A stretch of DNA of 64,000 nt. Origin: Alnus glutinosa. Taxonomy: Eukaryota > Streptophyta > Magnoliopsida > Fagales > Betulaceae. The stretch covers positions 1,934,501-1,998,500 of the forward strand of contig NC_084899.1 in assembly GCF_958979055.1 (NCBI RefSeq). Direction: 5' to 3'. The translations under genes were made by a program, and so were the position numbers. Shown here in pieces: positions 1 through 12,266 of this stretch (positions within the stretch are counted from its first letter, which is position 1; each line of letters opens with the position of its first letter). The notes under the pieces were generated by a model. The model saw only the letters and a program-made list of their open reading frames with translations. It was not told the DNA's origin and searched no databases.

Positions 1-62
1 CCCATTATTTCCTGGTGAGACCATGCTAGTTCTTGCACTCAATTTGCACCGAGTGTACTGTG

Positions 63-135
63 CAGGGACGGAACCAAGATTTTTTATTGGGAGGGCCAAA
101 GCATGAATGAGGGGTCATGCCCCCCGCCCCCGGCC
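63..135. mobile_element. Possible left end of an hAT-type MITE
   Basis: The sequence opens CAGGGACGGAACCAAG and runs into a G-rich 'ggagggccaaag' stretch. It closely resembles the CAGGGGCGGAGCC end of the complete element at 56440-56640. No matching right end or target duplication was found nearby, so this is probably a truncated copy. The end at 135 is approximate. The rest of 1-290 shows nothing else I can name. Confidence 0.35.
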
Positions 136-297
136 CGTTCCATTCCAGGTTGTACGTGCCGTCAACTTATCGGCTACTTGTTAAAGGCATTTCCACTGAT
201 GTTACTCCCTATTAAGACTTCTTTTGTGTCATAAGTCTGTTGAATAGGCATTTAAGTTGAGTTGGAAGCCAACATGTCAATCATGGGTTATAAAGAA

Positions 298-448
298 GAG
301 AAATGCTACACAAATTCTCAAGTTTCGCTACGTTATTACATTCCAAAATTCAATGGTGATCCATTCAAAATTTAATGGTGATTTTCATTGTCACGTCAAG
401 GAGAAAATATTTTGAAGTGTAAACTTGAGAGTTTGTGTTCCATTTCTC
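298..448. mobile_element. Mutator-type MITE with 9-bp target duplication
   Basis: This is a 151-bp element whose ends are inverted copies of each other: GAGAAATGCTACACAAA on the left and TTTGTGTTCCATTTCTC on the right. It is flanked by an exact 9-bp direct repeat, TATAAAGAA, at 289-297 and 449-457. Nine-base duplications are the hallmark of Mutator-like transposition. It has no coding capacity. It belongs to a group in this window with GA(G/A)NAATG-like ends (see 38714, 38914, 47536, 56761). Confidence 0.8.
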
Positions 449-1093
449 TATAAAGAATTGTTATGTACTTCTGTTGATCTATTTACATGGATTACATTAG
501 ATGCTACATGTTGCTAATTTCTTGCATTGGTTTGTGCGGCTGTGATGCAGCTATCTTTTTTTTGAAACAATGTGATGCAGCTATCTTGGATCTTCCTTGA
601 TTGCAATCTTCTATAACCTTGGATTTAAAGCGATGCTGATAATAAAATTAAGGGGATTTTAAAATTTTAACAAAGTAGATGTTCCATTCGTCAATGATTG
701 CTTAAAATGAAAGGTAACTATATATAGGCGACTGGCTTTATCAACGTTGGGTCAGCACACACGGTTGATAACTTGATATGGATGGCCCAAACTCTCTCCA
801 ATTTTTTTTCCTTTTCAAATGGGTATTGTTAGAATAATTTTCATTATTAGCTATGATTTAGTTTCCTTCTAGGTCTACCATCAATTTTCTACCTTATTTA
901 GTCTACCTTTTCTTGATTACTATACCTTAATTCCTCCATAAATATCACATATTGTATCACAATTCAATATAGTTCAATACAACTAGATGTAGCCCTAATT
1001 CTTGTTTTCTTTCTTTGCTTCTGCTCTTTTTCTTATATTTTATATATTTGTTATATATTTCTACAGTTATGGTTTCTTTTTGCATGTGAGAAG

Positions 1094-1300
1094 CCGGGCG
1101 GTCCTACATTGGGGCTAGGGGGGGCCTGGCCCCCCAAGCCCCAAAATTTTCCCCAAAATTTTTTTTTTTTGCACAAAAAAAAAAATATTAAAATAAAATT
1201 TTACCCCCTAATTTTTTTAATTTTTTTAGTTTTACCCCTTCAATTTTTTTTTTTTTTTCAATTTGGCCCCTCCATTTTTACAAGCCTGGGTCCGCCACTA
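1094..1300. mobile_element. hAT-type MITE with 8-bp target duplication
   Basis: This 207-bp non-coding element lies between exact 8-bp repeats GTGAGAAG (1086-1093 and 1301-1308). The left end (CCGGGCGGTCC) and the right end (GGTCCGCCACTA, read in reverse) are imperfect inverted repeats. The interior has homopolymer runs and 'ggccccccaagcc' and 'ttggcccctcc' blocks, as in the related element at 56440-56640. The small open frame across it is incidental. Confidence 0.75.
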
Positions 1301-1639
1301 GTGAGAAGTACCTGCTTTTTTAATAGTTTCTTGAAAAATCATGTGTTTCTTACATGCTTAAAAAATACGTGGCAATTCTATAATAAAAATTGTTATGCGA
1401 GTTCGTAAGGAATTTTAGTGAAAATTGTAAAATCCCAAGAATTTTTCATCATTTTTAGCTATATTTCGGTTTAAAGAGGCAGCCAATTTTTGAGTATAAA
1501 CAATGGGCTTTAAACAAAAATCATTCCCAAACTCTACCAAGAATAACTAGTTTGAATAACATAGGACACAATAATTTTATTTACATATCTCTACTCTTTA
1601 TTTCTTATACACATCTCCCGTTTTTTTATCCAATATCCA

Positions 1640-2075
1640 CATCTATTAACTTTGATTTCAAATCATTTATAAATAGGTCCATCCTTTAACTTACTACTCA
1701 ATTAATTAACAGCATGTCACATTAAACAAACAATAATTTTACGTGGCTCTCGTTTAACTTTTCATGTGCTAATTATACGTGCCACGAGATATAATTACTT
1801 TAAATTATAAATATATTCTACATATAAAATCAAAATTATTTATTATTTTTTTTTTTTAAAAATCGTGGTTGGCTAACTTTATCACATGGCACGTACAATT
1901 GGCACCTAATGTGTCAGATTATGATATACTATTAATTGATTTGATGGTAAGTTAACGAATGGGCCTATTTGACATCGAGAGAAATCTAAAGGCCTAATTA
2001 GTAAAATTAAAATCTGAAGGATCAAATTGAAACTACTTAAAAACTTAAGGACTAATTTTAATTTTTTTCCAAATT
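1640..2075. repeat. Degenerate inverted-repeat element
   Basis: The left part (around 1670-1740, 'aataggtccatcctttaac', then 'caattaattaacagcatgtcac') reappears in reverse complement around 1900-1990. The layout and sequence resemble the larger inverted repeat at 53123-53651. Borders are approximate and no target duplication was found. Confidence 0.35.
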
Positions 2076-2341
2076 CTTAAGATATTTAAAAGATTGTGAT
2101 TTTGTCCGAGGTGATACTGACGAGTGGAGTTGTAAAAGTCATAAATAATTGCTGATATGCCAAAATAACGGCTACAATTTAAAGAAATCTACTCGATAAA
2201 GTAATTAAAAATGCTTAAAAGACTCCTAAATGAGTAGTCATAATCAATAGCCACATAATCTTTTTTCCTTTTTTTTTTTTTATATTTTTTTTTTTTATCT
2301 TGATCGATATAAATAATGCTACATACCAAATAAGCATCCCA

Positions 2342-2722
2342 ATAAGAAATGCGGTGGTAGCTTGGAAGGTAATAGCTTTCTGTAGAGATTTATGACTCCA
2401 ACAAATAATTCTGAAAGGAGATGCGCTATAAATTATGCATGGTTTACACCAAGAATTATCCAGTTAGAGTCGATACGGACAATTGATTGACAATATCCAA
2501 GTCAGTCTAAATAGCCTTCAATCATGATTTGTATGACATATTCAAAGGGAAGCCAATGAAGTAGCTCATCGTCTGGCGAAAGCAGCTCTCCATCCATCTT
2601 TAGAACAAGTTTGGATTGAGGATATTCCATCTTTATTCGAAATATTGTATTTGCTGAGGAAGATTGTTCAAATTGATTCTAATGAATATAATGTATTTTC
2701 CTTTCAAAAAAATAAAAATAAA
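2342..2722 (+). mobile_element. 5'-truncated LINE 3' end (RNase H tail)
   Basis: On the + strand the translation includes REANEVAHRLAKAAL followed by WIEDIPS, the typical end of the RNase H-like domain of plant L1-clade LINEs. Upstream codons give a broken match to the earlier part of that domain. An A-rich 'aataaaaataaaaataa' tail follows. Near-identical 13-bp flanks (aataagcatccca at 2329-2341, aataagcattcca at 2723-2735) look like the target duplication. At about 380 bp this is a dead-on-arrival copy with in-frame stops in the upstream half. Confidence 0.7.
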
Positions 2723-3344
2723 AATAAGCATTCCACAAATATTTTATAAAGTTGACTTAACAAAAAATAATAGCCATTGTATATTTTATTTTAACAATAG
2801 TTGATCTAATGACTATTAAACCTTGACATGTCAGCTTTGTGAGGTGAGAAATACTAAATAATTCACCCCGTTTCACTAGGATGATGGATCGGCACTTCAA
2901 TATATATATATATATAAAAAGATAGCTTATGAATACTGTCACACTAGCCAATGAGGTTAGAGTAGAATGAGAGTATTTGTGGAAGAGTAGTGCTACACAA
3001 GCTATCATATTTTCTTGCGTCTGTTTTAAAATTACTATTAAATTAGAGATGAATTATTATTAAATTTTGATCAAATAATTATTTTAAAAATTACTTGAAA
3101 GACTAAGAGAGGGAGAATATAAAAATAAAAGTGTGCGTATCATTAATTACTCTTTGTAGAACATTTGTGTGGTAATTGGTATGTAACGTTACAGGAAAAC
3201 ACGTTAAATACCTTAAAAAAAAATAAAAATAAAAAATAAAAAGGTGGGCATCCAAACAGAGCACTATCCGGTGGGTAACCGGCCAACCGCTAGAAAACTA
3301 ACTAAAGAAGAAGGAAAATCGTGGAAAGCTTTCCCTTGGTACGA

Positions 3345-3353
3345 TATATATGG
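3345..3353 (+). promoter_or_regulatory. Candidate TATA box of the thioredoxin gene
   Basis: TATATATGG lies about 240 nt before the start codon at 3595, with the pyrimidine-rich leader in between. This would place transcription start near 3380. The assignment rests only on position and sequence. Confidence 0.4.
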
Positions 3354-3513
3354 TTCACACGCGCGCGCACACGAGGCCACGAGATAGTCTTTTATACACA
3401 CACAAGAACCTGCAAAGCCCCAGAGATTCTTCATGGCGTCTCGTCTCGTGTGTGCCTTTGACCTTATGTAGTAGTTCAATCCAATTAAAATACTTTTGGA
3501 GTTTGATTTCAAA

Positions 3514-3518
<5 letters not shown>

Positions 3519-3568
<50 letters not shown>
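3519..3568 (+). repeat. (CT)n microsatellite in the 5' leader
   Basis: About 25 uninterrupted CT units end roughly 27 nt before the ATG of the thioredoxin gene. CT tracts are common in plant 5' leaders. The length is likely to vary between individuals. Confidence 0.9.
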
Positions 3569-3571
<3 letters not shown>

Positions 3572-3594
3572 TTCTGTTTCTTTATTATTTGTAA

Positions 3595-6206
3595 ATGGCT
3601 GATGTTGTTCGATTATCATTCCATTCACTGCGTTTCTCTTCTTCTCTGCTCACCTCCTTCGCGTCCTCATTGAATAGTCTGCAACCGGGTCTCCCACCCA
3701 TTCTGAACTCAGATAAGAGGGTTGTTTATCCTCTTTTGTGTTCTTCTGCTGCCGATTTTCCCCGCCCTGCTTTCAGACCCAGAAAGCAGTTGGTCTCTTT
3801 CAAGGTGAACACTTGTCCTTTCTTTTGTATATTTTCGAAAACTGATTGAATTTACGATGACCCATTGGCTGCAATTGTTGGATTGTGCCATGTTGTATTT
3901 CAATTGGGTGTTTAGTTAGAACTTTGATTAATAATTGTGTAATTATTGGAAAATTGTTATTTATTTATTTATTTTTTTTGTTATGCACATGAAAGGGAAT
4001 TTAAGAGAACCCATCTGTTAAATTTGTTTGGTGATGATATAATGTGCTGCAATTAGGACTTCCATTTGCAGTCGGAGTTGAAATCTAGACTTGACCCACT
4101 AAAGAAAAGTTGGAATTTTGATGTTTGCATGGCAGATTTTTTTTTTTCATTGTTGCTCTTGCTTAAGGATGCTTACTTTGGTCTTGATGAGTTTGTGCTA
4201 ATTTGCTGAACCTCAGCTTGCCTACCATGATCATAGAATTTCTTCTTCTTCTTTTGGATGAATCAGTAAATCTATACTAACAAAACTCGCAATCCAACCA
4301 ATCTGTACAAGACAAACTAAAACAAACAAATCAGCAACCTAGATTATGTACCAAGAATACTAGGAGCAATTCCCCAATTCAAACACAATTGTTCATTCAC
4401 ACTAGTTCTTCGAAAATGGCTTTTTGATAAGACCCGAGATCTAATTTCCCATTTTATCGGCATCAGCACTCTGTCTTCTGATCTGAGGGGATTAGCATGC
4501 TTAATATCATTTTGAAGCCGCCATATATGATATACAGCTGCCCCACGTCCCGACCACACAACACAACTTGCATACTATCATTGACAAGATCCCGCAAACC
4601 CATGCCAGAATATCATCCCAGCTTTCCTGCATATCCACAATCAAACAATTCTCCAAAATCTTCCTTCATATACGCTTGCTCAAGCCACAAAGGAAGAATA
4701 AATGCTCTCTTCCTTCAACACACGCCTTACAAAAAACACACGGCACATCCCCTCCATAGCCCCACCTTGTCTTTTTTTCCCCTGTAATCAAGCTATCCCG
4801 CATTGCAAGCCAGAAAATAAACGCATGTTGCGGAATGCACAAGCTAAACCAGACCAGCTTCCACCATGGAGCAAAAGGGCCCCTCATTCAAATAGTTTCC
4901 CAAGTTTCAGTCAAATTATACACACCTCTCCTTGAAATACTCCAAACAGGTTGGTCTTTTGCTCCAATATTAACCAGCGAAAGATGGCTTTGTATATGCA
5001 CCAGCTCCTCAGAACCAGCAGGAGGCCAGCACCAACTCAGCCCTTTGATCATAGAAGCCACCTTAGCATCAATTTTACTAGCAGAATCATAAATGATCCT
5101 GTGTCCATTCTTCTCATACAAGATTCCATCCGGATGCCATTTATCAAGCCAAAGAAAGACTTCACTGATCATAGAATTTCAACTCACTAAAAAAATTCAT
5201 ATAATGGGAATTTTCACTCAATTCTTATATTTTGATCCTTATGCTTTTATTTGAATGGATGTGCAGTATGGGCTAAAAGTTTAGTTTCTGTAACTAAATG
5301 CTCTATTGGCATTTTTCCTACTCTTCGTTGGCCTTAAGAAGGTTTCAACCCTCTAACAAAAATGCCGCTCTCGGGAGTCCTTTGATGCCGATCAATGTGA
5401 ACCTGCCTGCAAGAAACGACGTAGTCATAAATGAAACCACTTATATGTTAATGCTCCCACGCATCAGTCTTTTTCTTTTCTTTTTTGGTTGGGGGGGGGG
5501 GGGTGGGGTTGTATTTTCACCTCATGGGTTTCATATGGTATCTTATTTGCACAGTAACTTCTGTAGTAATCAATTTTTGGCTAATACAATGAACACAAAT
5601 TCTGACATGGTTATTAGAATCATCACCTCTCTAAAGTTACAATTGGATGATCGTCTACCCAACAACTACCATTTTCTTGAGTCCTGTTGTTACCTCTAAA
5701 ATGCTTTTTATATCTTGCATGGCACTGAGAAGCAACCTCAAAGATGCAGGCTTGCTTACTTCTGTTCCTTCTGGACAGGAATTGTGAGCTAGAGCTTGGC
5801 AAAAGCTAACTGATAGTGTGTGTATGTGTACTTATCTTTGTGTATGTGTACTTATTGCGACTTGTAAAACTATCATACATGTAATTCTGTAAAAAATCTT
5901 ATCATGAATTATGTATAAATGGTATTTCATGGAACTTACTTGCAAGTTCTTTTATATACTATTTATGTAAAATTTCAGTTTCCCTTCCCTTGAAAAGCCT
6001 TCAACTTGCAAATTGATAGTCCCTTGAAAAGCATTGTCACATTCTTCATTGTTGCTTTCTTTTTATTACAAGATCCTCTGGTATCTGCCAGTTTCATGAA
6101 TTACTCAAGTCTGGCATGAGATATTAGCAGGGCAGGAAAATTCACGATTCCTTTGACATTATTTTGAAGTTTATATATTTGTTAGTTTTCCTACTATAGA
6201 ACTATG

Positions 6207-6244
<38 letters not shown>

Positions 6245-8848
6245 TGGTTTCTAATGTTTGTTTTGTTTGCTTGACTACAGGTTCAAGCAACTGTGACTGA
6301 AACTGACCAACCAAAATGGTGGGAAAAGAATGCACCAAATATGGTTGACATTCATTCTACACAAGAATTTTTGGGTGCTCTAGGTCATGCTGGAGATAGA
6401 TTAGTTATTGTAGAATTTTACGGAACCTGGTGCGCTTCTTGCCGGGCATTATTCCCTAAGGTAACTCCCGTTGCCAGTCTACTGAGTGTTCATTATATCA
6501 GTGTATTGTTCCTTTTTGAGATTATCTCAAACCTTCAATGTTGACAAAAATATGCTCCTACTGACATTCTAAGCATCCTGCTTCCAACAACTTTTAAATA
6601 ATTCCGGAGTATGATACATGAAACTATGATGTGTTAGTAATTAATGGAAACTGTGAGTAAAATATTGTATACTTAAATCTTCAGGTGACTCATATTCCTA
6701 TCCGAAGAAAAATACTATTCTTTGATCGGGGAGGACAGGTTTTCCACCCTTGATCGAAGCATCGATATGGGAATATAAGACTGAGATCATATTTAATGGA
6801 TCTAATTTGCAGCTGCATATGTGTTTGATCTGTCTTGGGTTGTGGAACAAGGGGAGTTAAAATTGTGCATTGCATTCTATGCCTTGTCAAAGTCAAGCTC
6901 AACTGGACTTTGCATCTTGGACGTGAAACTGGCACTGAGGTTTTTTTTTTTTTTTTGAAGTTAATTCTTCTGTGAGGTTGCCATGTTGGAGACCGTCACT
7001 TGTGTTAGTGTGCTTGTCAGGTCTTGAAGGACCAAATGAATATAGCATTATGTTTTCACTTCTAGTCTACACAATTATACTGAATCCAGCATGTCACAGG
7101 ATCTCTGTGCATGTTAGAGTCGAATTGCTGGTGAACTACCAGCTATATATCTTAAGTAATCTTGCCGAATATTTTATCACTAATGATCACATGAAGTATG
7201 AGATTGTCAGATTAGTCCAAACTGCAGGTATGCCGCTGATATGCAAATTCATTCTTGGTAACCTGAACTGCATCATTTGGAGTCTATGTAAATGAAAGAA
7301 TCATGGTTGTGGTACTATCTGAATTCAGAAGTGTTAGTGATCAGCAGCATGTGTTTCTTCTTCTCTCCTTTTCTTTTTAGTATGATATTCCACCTTCCCG
7401 AATATAAATAGTAAAAGGAAGCATCAATTCTGAAATTTGTTACGTGTATTCGAATTTGGATGATGGAAATTGGTGGTTTTTCATAGATTTGAAATGCAAT
7501 GGTTTTGGTGTCTTGGTGTTTTGGTTTCCTTGAATGAATTAAGCAATTCAAATAGGATAGTGTCTAAGCAACTGACTATAGTTCTCAAAAGTCGAAATGT
7601 ATTAGGAAGTTAACTTTTGTGAACTTGGTATATACATTGACATGGTGGATTAATTTGGTACACCCAAATGTCCCCAGTCCCTTGCAGAATAATAGTGTGG
7701 TAGATACTTTTTCCTGAGATAAAACAGCTTTCAGGCATAATTAGATATAAACCTCGCAAAGCGTACTGAAGGGAGATGATATTTTTTCCCCTGGTTCAGA
7801 GGAAGCCTTTAATAGAAGAAGTTATTGTTTGAGGAAAATTTTAGATCGTCTTCCTATTGAGACTTGAGAAAAATGTGGATATAATTAGCAATTTCTCATG
7901 CTGTTTCTGGAAATACTTTTGGTGTTTTGAGATGTTTGTGTCCTGATATTTTTGTGTAATGGATCTGTCAGCTCCGCAGAACAGCTGAAGAACACCCTGA
8001 AATTTTATTCCTGAAAGTCAATTTTGATGAGAATAAGCCGATGTGCAAAAGTATGAATGTGAAGGTGCTTCCTTATTTCCACTTCTATCGTGGAGCTGAT
8101 GGACAACTGGAATCCTTTTCTTGTTCACTTGCAAAGGTAAGTATTCTAACTTCAATCGTAGCTTGCTTCTATTGAAACCGGTGTCAAGCCCCATAAATAG
8201 AAATCTCCGATGGATTATTGGGAGCATCCTACAAGAACTACATGGAAATTTCACTTTTTCTCCTTGGTAAATAAAACATACTCTTGAAAGAAAAAGGGTG
8301 AGGTACAAACATCTTACCAACTGTATTTTGATGTATTAAATGCAGGTTGACATTTCTAAAATTTTATGTTTTAGGACCCCATCATCGAATTAATCTCATA
8401 CCAAGTTTCTGATGGGGAATGGCTGAAAGACTTAGATCAATTTATAAAAATTATGAAAGATTACGAGTATAGTATAAAGTGGTTGCATAACTTTTGTTTT
8501 TTTTTTTGATAAGCTAAAGTGGTTGCATAGCTATCTAGTTAAATCGTGAAATTGATGCTTTTCAGTATCTTTATTCTTTAGAATTGTATAGCATGAAAGC
8601 AATGCTGATCATCAGTTTAATCTTTTATTAGTCATTATTAAGAAGCCCTTGATCAGTGCCCAAATCTTTCATGTGGTAAATTCCCCTGATTGTCCTAAAT
8701 CTATTTGCAGTTTCAGAAGATAAAGGATGCCATTGTAACACACAACACGGCCCGTTGCAGCATTGGCCCACCCAAGGGGGTTGGAGATCTTGAACTAGAA
8801 CCCTCCTTCGCCCCAAAGGACAAATCAGCAGAATCAACATCAGTGTAA
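3595..8848 (+). CDS. ACHT: Chloroplast atypical thioredoxin (thioredoxin-like 2, ACHT type)
   Basis: Four exons (3595-3804, 6281-6460, 7972-8136, 8711-8848) join in phase, with GT-AG introns, into about 230 residues. Residues 1-70 are Ser/Leu/Arg-rich and look like a chloroplast transit peptide. A thioredoxin fold follows: the redox site WCASC (Cys121/Cys124) sits in [15 protein letters not shown], and a cis-proline segment KVLPYF follows at about 161-166. Extra cysteines at 155, 181 and 201 and a C-terminal CSIGPPKG segment fit the atypical Cys/His-rich thioredoxins (ACHT1/2, 'thioredoxin-like 2' of Arabidopsis). Known members move oxidising equivalents between 2-Cys peroxiredoxin and chloroplast targets; I infer the same here. 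WCASC replaces the classic WCGPC. The start is the first ATG after the CT-rich leader. Intron 1 (2.5 kb) hosts a LINE fragment and intron 2 or 1 AT repeats. Which ACHT paralogue this is, is uncertain. Confidence 0.9.
4243..5165 (-). mobile_element. 5'-truncated LINE inserted in thioredoxin intron 1
   Basis: Read on the minus strand, three open stretches (5172-4888, 4887-4666 and 4559-4344) carry the C-terminal end of a plant L1-type LINE ORF2. Visible motifs are [17 protein letters not shown] and CVFC...EHLFFLC, i.e. the reverse-transcriptase zinc-binding domain. An exact 15-bp repeat tgatcatagaatttc (4228-4242 and 5166-5180) flanks it as target duplication. The 3' tail is the (TTC)n-like tract just after 4242. 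An in-frame stop near 4888 and frame changes show it is dead. It lies antisense to the host gene within the intron. Confidence 0.88.
6210..6238. repeat. (AT)n microsatellite in thioredoxin intron 1
   Basis: A pure TA/AT run of about 29 bases sits 40 nt before the exon 2 acceptor at 6280. Similar runs occur at 10855, 19435, 37285 and 39403. Confidence 0.85.
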
Positions 8849-9554
8849 AGCTTCCTCAATTCAGGCATTTTGGTGTTAATTTCCATCGCTGTATATGAGG
8901 CACACCAAATAAACCTCATGGGTCAGCTATCTATCTACTCATATTCTGTATATTTGCGTTTTCCATTGTACAAGAATACTACCACATTCTTTGCCATTCA
9001 TGGTCTGCCCGTTATATATGTACCTCTAAACTAAGTGAAATTCTGAATTTATGCAAGTGATAGTTTTTCTCTCCCAAGTTTGCCATGCTTGATCACAAGA
9101 CTTCTCATATTCAAATCGTTTATATTGAGAATAATAAGCTGAAAATTTTCTGTCACTTGGATCAACAATTGGTTATGCAGCTTTTTGCCTTTTGGGCTGA
9201 AAAGGGGGTCTGTGATTAATGGAAAACGCTGCTGAAACCATCTTTAACAAGTTCCAGGGGTGGAGCACCATTTATTTCCCTGGAAACAACTGCTAAATAA
9301 TGGGTTGGCACTCATGGTCATGGCCACTGAATTCTGCTGCATGCAGATTGTGGTTGAGGTCATTCTCAATGCACCCCCACCAGGCTGAATATTGATTCAG
9401 TTTTTCCCTTGTTTTGGATTTTAGTCTATACACAAAATTCTTCCTTCTCAAATGTAACTTCCCATCCTTAATTTTGTTTGTTCTTCCTTTTTGTTTCAAT
9501 GCATTTCATTTGCTTAGGAAAAAGAAAAAATTCTGCATGCAGAACAAAACTCAA

Positions 9555-9690
9555 GAAGTGTCGAGGTTCGAATCTCCTGACGACCTAGTATTCGGGGGTT
9601 AGGAACAATTTTAAGTGTTGAAGATTTATTCGCACGTTAACATAGTATAATTTTATGATTAGCTATACGTAAGGAGCTGTTTTTTTTTTT
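9555..9690. other. SINE-like remnant with a B-box-like motif
   Basis: GGTTCGAATCTCC (about 9565-9577) matches a Pol III B box of tRNA-derived SINEs. It is followed by unique sequence and a long T run near 9680. I could not find a convincing A box upstream or flanking repeats, so it is at best a truncated SINE, not a tRNA gene. Confidence 0.25.
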
Positions 9691-9699
9691 TTTTTTTGG

Positions 9700-10846
9700 T
9701 GGTAATCCAAAAAGATGCATTATGGATGTAGACATGGACATAGCACAAAGTATTCATTTGATTGGGAACAATTCTACTCAATTAATAACCATAATCAAGG
9801 TTACACACTCATCTATGAAATGTCTAGAAGACTAGAACCATATATCATTGTCGGAGAAACTTTAGAGAAAAGAAAAGAAAAGGAAAAGAAAAAAGAAAAG
9901 GAATCTGATGAACTCGGAAAACTAAAAACAAATAAATAAATGACAGCAATAGGAAAAAGGAAAAGGTCCTATATATCCATGGATTTTTTCGTGTATTGGG
10001 CATTACATTTGAAATTATTTATTTGAGTGCATGCTCTTTTCACCTAAAAAAAAAATCTTTAAAAGATCCCTAAACCTTAAAATTTTAGAAAATCCAACAC
10101 CCTTAACTCTAAGCTCTCACCTTAAATCGTGGCCCCGGAAAACCTTGAAACCCTAATTTCCAAATCCTTCAATTAGAAAAATTTCATAATTAAAAATACT
10201 AGAATTGATTTTTTTTTTTTTTAAAAAAAATATATATATATTATAATTGAGGACATAAACCACCAAGGGCCCCCACTCAAACAAGCCCACCACATGCCAA
10301 CTTTTAAAGAGCTTTACATAATGAGGAGTGTTAGACATACTCCAAGCATTTTACTACTAAGTACTCCATATTTGACGTGGATCTAAAAATTATTATTAGG
10401 TGAAATAATAAATAAAAATATATGTAACATTTAATATCAAGGTGTGAACACTTAAAAGTATGTGTAACATTTAATGGATTCTTCCACCTAAAAATTCTCT
10501 CTATTTCATATTCTTCGATGCCATAAGGCCGGCGTCTTTTCAATAATCTTCTTCTTATTTTGCAGGGATCCATCGTTCAGTCCACTGCAACATCAACAAT
10601 AATCATTTTTTTTTTTTTTTAACTTAAAATATTTTTGAAGTCCAACCCAACTGTTCGCAAGTTGGGTTTATCATCTTTTTAGATTGACGTGGTTTATGAT
10701 GATTGGAATGAAAGTTTACTATTTGATATTCATAAGTATCGCCTTCCATATTCTCTTATTATTTGAAAGAAAAAAAATAAAAAAATAAAAAACAAAGTGC
10801 AAAACCATTTTTGGAAGTCTTTCATTGGGTGGATATAAAAAATATT

Positions 10847-10880
<34 letters not shown>

Positions 10881-11125
10881 AAATCATCTTAAACTCACAA
10901 CTAAGCTCAAATTATAATATGCAGAATTGATTACTTTTTAAGACCCATAAGACCAGATCTTTTGTTTAGCCGTTTCAAAGTGTGCATTTTTTTTCAAAAA
11001 AAAAAAAGCGATTTTTCAAAATATAATTAATGATTTTTAAAAATGCAATTAAACATTTAGTAAAATAGTTGTTCGACTTTTAAAATTGTGCATTTTTAAA
11101 AATCCATTTATTTACCTTTAATTTT
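9700..11125. other. AT-rich intergenic stretch, no gene seen
   Basis: This holds homopolymer A/T runs, an AT microsatellite near 10855-10876 and short open frames with low-complexity Lys/Glu or Phe/Ile translations. Around 10970-11110 there are 'gcgatttttcaaaa' and 'gtgcatttttaaaaatc' phrases resembling the dispersed repeat at 15812-16121. I see no conserved protein or RNA gene. Confidence 0.5.
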
Positions 11126-11129
11126 AATA

Positions 11130-12167
11130 GATCCTCGAAGCTTCCAACGAGGGCTCATTCTAGTGAGAGAAGCTCTCGTTTCCAGTGAGAGAGAGAACCG
11201 TCAGTTTGATTTTGTGTTTGGGGGAGGGAAGCTTCCACGCCTCCCTCCTCCCTGGTTTTGGCAAGTTGGTTTTTTGTTTAAGTTTTGAGTCTCCCAACTG
11301 TTTGGGTTGTAGATGTTTAGTCTCCCTGGTGTAGATCTGGTGGGAGGTTAGTTTTTATGTTGTTTAGTTTGTAAAGGCAGGAGAGTTCTCTGGTGAAGGT
11401 GCCGGCGGGAACTTGCCATCCATGGCGTGTTGATGGCGGAGATCGTGGTCGAGTTTGTTCACTGTCAGATTTTTGGAGGTCAGATTTACGAGTTTCCGTC
11501 ATCTTCTGTTGGACACGCGCCCTTCATCCTTGTTCGCCGTCAGTCTCTGGTGCTCCAGCCACTTCCCACGGTTGTGCGGTCTCTCGATGGTCGGCGCGTG
11601 GTCTTCACGCACCTGTGTGGTTTTCGGATTGGGACTGCCCGTGATGGCCACAACCCGGGTTTTTCGCCATGGCTGGTGGTTCTGGTGGTGATCGGAGGTT
11701 TTTGACGTTTGAGGGTTGATGGGTTTGTTTCTGGTGGCAGCGTGTGTGCTGCACGCGCCGTCACAGGCGGTGGCTTTTCCGGCAGACAGCTTTTATGTTG
11801 AGCTTTTCCTGTGTTGTTGTTGTTTGTGTTTCCTTGGACAGTCTGCTTTGTGCGCATTTTAACTTAGTTTTTGACAGTCGCTCATAATGTGTGACCGACT
11901 CTCTGATCAAGTAAAGGGCAGACAGCTTTGTGTGCATTTTAACTTAGTATTTGACAGTCATCCATAATGTGTGACCGATTCCCTAATCAAGTAAAGGTGT
12001 ATGTCAACGTAGAGGCATCATTTTGTTGGCTGGGTTATTTTAGTAGCAACTGTCAGTATTGTTTTAAGATGTATGTACATATTTAGGGTGTCTGATTATG
12101 TTCACCTCCGTGATATTTGATGTTGTACTGTTTGGTTGTTTTAATGAAAGATTACCCTTCCATCAAA
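11130..12167 (+). mobile_element. Possible LINE-type retroposon 3' region
   Basis: A locally GC-richer block ends in 'ttttaatgaaagattaccc' plus an A-rich tail (AAAAAATAAATAAATAAA), a layout seen at the 3' ends of plant L1 LINEs. Three overlapping + frames of 78-92 codons and one minus frame are open here, but none resembles a known protein. A near-exact 80-bp tandem duplication lies at 11845-11996. Target duplications were not found. The alternative is a decayed gene copy. Confidence 0.35.
11845..11996 (+). repeat. 80-bp tandem duplication
   Basis: Two units (11845-11924 and 11925-11996) share 'gctttgtg(c/t)gcattttaac' and 'cataatgtgtgaccga', then 'atcaagtaaagg'. A handful of differences suggests the duplication is not very recent. 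Confidence 0.75.
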
Positions 12168-12189
12168 AAAATAAATAAATAAATAAATA

Positions 12190-12262
<73 letters not shown>
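12163..12262. repeat. Compound (AAAT)n-(AT)n microsatellite
   Basis: About seven AAAT units join directly to roughly 34 AT units. The AAAT part looks like the tail of the preceding retroposon-like block, which would explain its origin. It is the longest simple repeat in the window. Confidence 0.9.

Positions 12263-12266
<4 letters not shown>

Noticed and set aside
9560-9600. tRNA gene suggested by GGTTCGAATCTCC
   Set aside because: No acceptor stem, D arm or A box could be placed at the right distance upstream.
11393-11857. Overlapping frames in the GC-richer block as a host gene
   Set aside because: Three competing frames, no conserved motif, no splice pattern, and the block ends in a retroposon-like A-rich tail.
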